A stretch of DNA of 9,020 nt from Chloroflexota bacterium (lineage in GTDB: Bacteria; Chloroflexota; Anaerolineae; Anaerolineales; UBA11579): NCBI GenBank assembly GCA_003486225.1, contig DNGN01000232.1:6407-15426 (forward strand), read 5' to 3'. Positions 5,631-9,020 of this stretch are shown here, in pieces (position 1 is the first letter of the stretch; every line of letters begins with the position of its first letter). The notes beneath the pieces are model-generated. The model ran no database searches. It worked only from the letters and a program-made list of their open reading frames with translations, and was not told where the DNA came from. The translations under genes and the position numbers were made by a program.

Positions 5631-6965
5631 ATGAAACAAAATTGGAGCACACATTTTTCCCGGTTTAAGAACAATTTCAAACAGCTGATCTTATGGCTCA
5701 GTCCAGGTCTGGGGGTAAAAAGATGGTTCTTACTCTTGTTATTGGGAACGACGATGCTGGCCGTCGGTCTGGCGTTTGTGCTGCTGGATATTTACCGCCA
5801 GGCCCCTGATAACTGGGTCTCCACCCTGCTTTCCTACATTTCGTTACAGTTCTTGCCGCGCATCTTGCGTGCCCTGATTTTTGGCAGCATTGGGGTGGGG
5901 ATGGTTCTGTTCGGCGTAACCCGCTTGAACCGCACTTTGATGAGGCCATTCATCCGGCCGGGCAAGCCGGTCGTGAACACCCTGGTGCAGTACAGTCGCT
6001 TGGACCGCGGCCCGAATGTGGTGGTGATTGGCGGCGGACATGGGCTGGCAACACTGCTGCGCGGCCTGAAAAAATTCACCCGCAATATTACCGCCATCGT
6101 AACCGTAGCCGATGATGGGGGGTCTTCCGGTAAGCTGCGCGAGTCTAAAGGCATGCTGCCTCCGGGGGATATCCGCAACTGCCTGGCGGCCCTTTCCAGT
6201 GATGAGGACCTGATCACACAACTCTTTCAATACCGCTTCACTGCCGATGAACCAGATCTGGCAGGGCATTCCTTTGGCAACCTGCTGATCTCTGCTTTAA
6301 CCGAGATCACGGGTAGTTTTGAGCTTGCTGTGGTGGAAGCTGGCCGCGCCTTATCGGTGAACGGACAGGTGATCCCTTCTACCCTTAAGGATGTGCGCCT
6401 GGTAGCCGATAAAAGCCTGCCGCATATACGGCGCGAGGTACGGGTCACGGGAGAAAGCCAGATTCCGGAAGTGGGAGGGGAGGTGCGGCGCTTGTGGTTA
6501 GAACCCAACAACCCACCTGCTTACCCTGCTGCAGTACGGGCTTTGCTGGGTGCGGATATGATCGTAGTCGGTCCCGGCAGCCTGTATACCAGTATTTTGC
6601 CCAACTTGCTGGTTCCTGATATTCACAGCGCCATGCGTTCCAGCAAAGCCTTCAAGGTTTTTGTTTGCAATGTCACCACTCAGCCAGGCGAAACAGATGA
6701 TTACGATTGTCGGGACCATATTCTGGCGATCGAAGAACACGTAGGGCACGATTTATTCGATATGGTGGTGAGCAACTGTGAAACTATCGGCATCCTGCCG
6801 CAGGGATTGAAATGGGTGGAGGCTACTCCTGAACTGGATGAGGATTATGCGGTTTACCGGGCTAATCTGATTGACCCTGAGGAAGTTCACCGCCATGATT
6901 CAGATAAACTGGCACGCGCCCTGATCGACCTCTATATGGAGCGCACCGGTCCTTTAGTGATCTGA
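5631..6965 (+). CDS. yvcK: YvcK/CofD-like gluconeogenesis factor with N-terminal membrane anchor
   Basis: YvcK proteins bind UDP-sugars (UDP-GlcNAc) and are needed for growth on gluconeogenic carbon sources and for normal cell-wall synthesis and shape; they share the CofD fold. The catalytic-like domain (about 127-444) shows NVVVIGGGHGLATLLRGLK (129-147), VADDGGSSGKLR (159-170), PPGDIRNCLAAL (177-188), GHSFGNLL (212-219), GPGSLYTSILPNL (314-326) and NVTTQPGETD (347-356). At 444 residues it is some 120 longer than the soluble Bacillus form. The extra N-terminus carries two hydrophobic segments (about 31-53 and 79-97), which should anchor the protein in the membrane with the main domain in the cytoplasm. 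The ATG at 5631 is chosen because the promoter ends just upstream; longer readings would start inside the preceding terminator. The gene is monocistronic here, converges on the DinB-like gene with a 7-base gap, and lies near gap-pgk. Confidence 0.93.
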   Translation: MKQNWSTHFSRFKNNFKQLILWLSPGLGVKRWFLLLLLGTTMLAVGLAFVLLDIYRQAPDNWVSTLLSYISLQFLPRILRALIFGSIGVGMVLFGVTRLNRTLMRPFIRPGKPVVNTLVQYSRLDRGPNVVVIGGGHGLATLLRGLKKFTRNITAIVTVADDGGSSGKLRESKGMLPPGDIRNCLAALSSDEDLITQLFQYRFTADEPDLAGHSFGNLLISALTEITGSFELAVVEAGRALSVNGQVIPSTLKDVRLVADKSLPHIRREVRVTGESQIPEVGGEVRRLWLEPNNPPAYPAAVRALLGADMIVVGPGSLYTSILPNLLVPDIHSAMRSSKAFKVFVCNVTTQPGETDDYDCRDHILAIEEHVGHDLFDMVVSNCETIGILPQGLKWVEATPELDEDYAVYRANLIDPEEVHRHDSDKLARALIDLYMERTGPLVI

Positions 6966-6972
6966 CCTTTTC

Positions 6973-7482
6973 TCAAGCACAATCTTTTCGAATCACCGTC
7001 GTCCGGATATTCCTGCGCGCCCAGGCGTAGTGGCTGGAGGTATTGGCCGCAATCCAGATTAATAATGGCGAGTTTCCTGTCCAAGGGTAATGGCCGGTCT
7101 CAAAGATTTCTGCATCGGACATCCCTTCTACCAGGGAGAATATCTCTTGATACGATTGCCGGTAGCGGTTTAAAACAGAGTCGAGTGGGGCATCTTTGTG
7201 CATCTCGTATCCTTGCTGGTTTAGACTGGGCAGCTCCCCCCAGGTGAACCCCTGGGCTGGTGTTTGTGGAATTTCTCCTTTGGTCCCGGTGATGTACCAT
7301 CGGATGAACCGCTGCTCCCAATCTGCCAGGTGTGCAAGGATATCTTTGACAGACCAGTTTCCCATAGACCCCGGCCAAACCATTTGGGCAGTGGTCAATG
7401 TGGAGAACTTGTTTTCCAGTTGTTGGTGGTTCTGCCTTATACTCTCGATCAGCTCTGGTTTGGTTTTTGCTCTTCTGCTCAT
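6973..7482 (-). CDS. ClbS/DfsB-family four-helix bundle protein (DinB-like superfamily)
   Basis: The 169-residue product matches the ClbS/DfsB (DUF1706) family: GNWSVKDILAHLADWEQR (41-58) including the conserved His51, the PAQGFTWGELPSLN block (75-88), and near the C-terminus the YPWTG (132-136) and ANTSSHYAWARR (146-157) motifs. ClbS hydrolyses or sequesters colibactin to protect the producer; most family members have unknown substrates and may be metal-dependent thiol or detoxification enzymes of the DinB/YfiT superfamily. The ATG at 7482-7480 is preceded by GAGGAG (7495-7490) seven bases upstream and gives MSRRAKTK, the usual short N-terminus; a longer frame from 7542 has no ribosome-binding site. 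It converges on yvcK with only 7 bases between the stops and is divergent from gap. No toxin biosynthesis genes are nearby, so a self-protection role is not supported by context. Confidence 0.85.
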   Translation of the reverse strand: MSRRAKTKPELIESIRQNHQQLENKFSTLTTAQMVWPGSMGNWSVKDILAHLADWEQRFIRWYITGTKGEIPQTPAQGFTWGELPSLNQQGYEMHKDAPLDSVLNRYRQSYQEIFSLVEGMSDAEIFETGHYPWTGNSPLLIWIAANTSSHYAWARRNIRTTVIRKDCA

Positions 7483-7572
7483 GGCATGTCTCCTCAAACA
7501 GTATACAGCAGTAATGAGAATAGCTTTCGTGTTTATTTTCACAAGTTAACTCTTTTATTTCAATGCTTGGTT

Positions 7573-7581
7573 TGTTATAAT
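7573..7581 (+). promoter_or_regulatory. Extended -10 promoter of gap
   Basis: The sequence TGTTATAAT is a perfect TGn extended -10 with TATAAT at 7576-7581; the -35 region 16 bases upstream (TTTATT, 7554-7559) is only a partial match. Transcription would start near 7588, giving a leader of about 78 bases that ends in the ribosome-binding site GGAGG (7656-7660). A short near-palindrome, GTTATAATTAAC, overlaps the -10 and might serve as an operator, but this is speculative. Confidence 0.6.
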
Positions 7582-7617
7582 TAACATTTGGTAGGCTTAG
7601 AAATGTTTTAGATTTAG

Positions 7618-8688
<1,071 letters not shown>

Positions 8689-8699
8689 GTAGAATATAA

Positions 8700-8739
8700 G
8701 GGGCAAGCCTGCAGGGAGACTGCTTCCTCAGCTTGCCCC
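8700..8739 (+). other. Stable intercistronic hairpin between gap and pgk
   Basis: GGGGCAAGC (8700-8708) pairs perfectly with GCTTGCCCC (8731-8739); inside, AGGGAG (8713-8718) can pair with CTTCCT (8723-8728) around ACTG. There is no U-tract after it, so it is not a normal intrinsic terminator. It begins 12 bases after the gap stop and ends 21 bases before the pgk ATG. It probably stabilises the 3' end of gap message or marks a processing point that sets different levels of gap and pgk. Confidence 0.6.
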
Positions 8740-8760
8740 ATCATGATTAAGGCCGAGACG

Positions 8761-9020
8761 ATGTTTAAGAAAAAGACGGTTCGTGATGTAAATGTACAGA
8801 ATAAGCGTGTGCTGGTGCGGGTGGATTTTAATGTCCCGCTGGCAGATGGCAAGGTGACGGATGATACCAGGATTCGGGCGGCACTGCCGACCCTGGAATA
8901 TCTCCTGGAGCAGAAAGCGGCCGTGATTTTATTTTCCCATCTCGGCCGGCCGAAAAGTGCCGCGGATGTGGAATATTCCATGCGCCCGACTGCAGAACAT
9001 CTCAAAACGCTCATCGCTGC
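8761..9020 (+). CDS. pgk: Phosphoglycerate kinase (partial, N-terminal 86 codons)
   Basis: The enzyme transfers the acyl phosphate of 1,3-bisphosphoglycerate to ADP, making ATP and 3-phosphoglycerate, the step after GAPDH. The window ends within the N-terminal domain. Visible substrate-binding motifs are [11 protein letters not shown] (17-27, with Asp22 and Asn24), [11 protein letters not shown] (34-44, Arg37) and SHLGRP (59-64), followed by the [10 protein letters not shown] block. The ATG at 8761 has AAGG (8749-8752) eight bases upstream and gives the common [10 protein letters not shown] start; the in-frame ATG at 8743 has no ribosome-binding site. It is co-directional with gap and likely shares its promoter. 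Confidence 0.96.
   Translation, partial: MFKKKTVRDVNVQNKRVLVRVDFNVPLADGKVTDDTRIRAALPTLEYLLEQKAAVILFSHLGRPKSAADVEYSMRPTAEHLKTLIA

Overview
The window looks like ordinary chromosome of a bacterium of moderate GC content, most likely Chloroflexota (Anaerolineae or a close relative). This is inferred from family resemblance: the N-terminal layout of the ATPase at the left edge, a YvcK protein with a two-helix membrane anchor, and the overall style of RecJ and CarD. No database search was possible. There is no sign of phage, transposon, CRISPR array, tRNA or rRNA.

Layout, left to right. (1) Positions 1-332, minus strand: 5' end of a gene whose product resembles the N-terminal region of a Chloroflexota AAA-type ATPase. 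It is divergent from (2) a DPM1-like family 2 glycosyltransferase (482-1171, plus), which appears to have a leaderless mRNA. (3) A minus-strand pair, recJ followed 3 bases later by an AAC(3)-like N-acetyltransferase gene, converges on the glycosyltransferase. (4) A gene-free stretch of about 560 bases (3728-4288) carries a strong plus-strand promoter near 3912-3940, then about 340 bases of hairpin-rich untranslated sequence. (5) A tight plus-strand operon follows: rpsU (bS21), infA (IF-1), a carD-family gene and a 51-codon very basic reading frame, closed by a textbook intrinsic terminator at 5498-5530. (6) yvcK (5631-6965) has its own consensus promoter, placed so that its mRNA would be leaderless. 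(7) A convergent ClbS/DfsB-type (DinB-like) gene lies on the minus strand. (8) gap (GAPDH) and the first 86 codons of pgk end the window, separated by a stable hairpin that lacks a terminator U-tract.

Two themes link the genes. The rpsU-infA-carD operon ties translation initiation (bS21, IF-1) to a CarD/CdnL-type RNA polymerase factor, a sensible growth-rate module. The yvcK-gap-pgk block places a regulator of carbon flux and cell-wall precursors next to central glycolytic/gluconeogenic enzymes, resembling the rapZ-yvcK-whiA-gap-pgk-tpi neighbourhood of Actinobacteria.

I see no clear unknown multi-gene system. The most promising unexplained items are the long structured leader before rpsU, the small basic protein at the end of that operon, and the two leaderless-type promoters.
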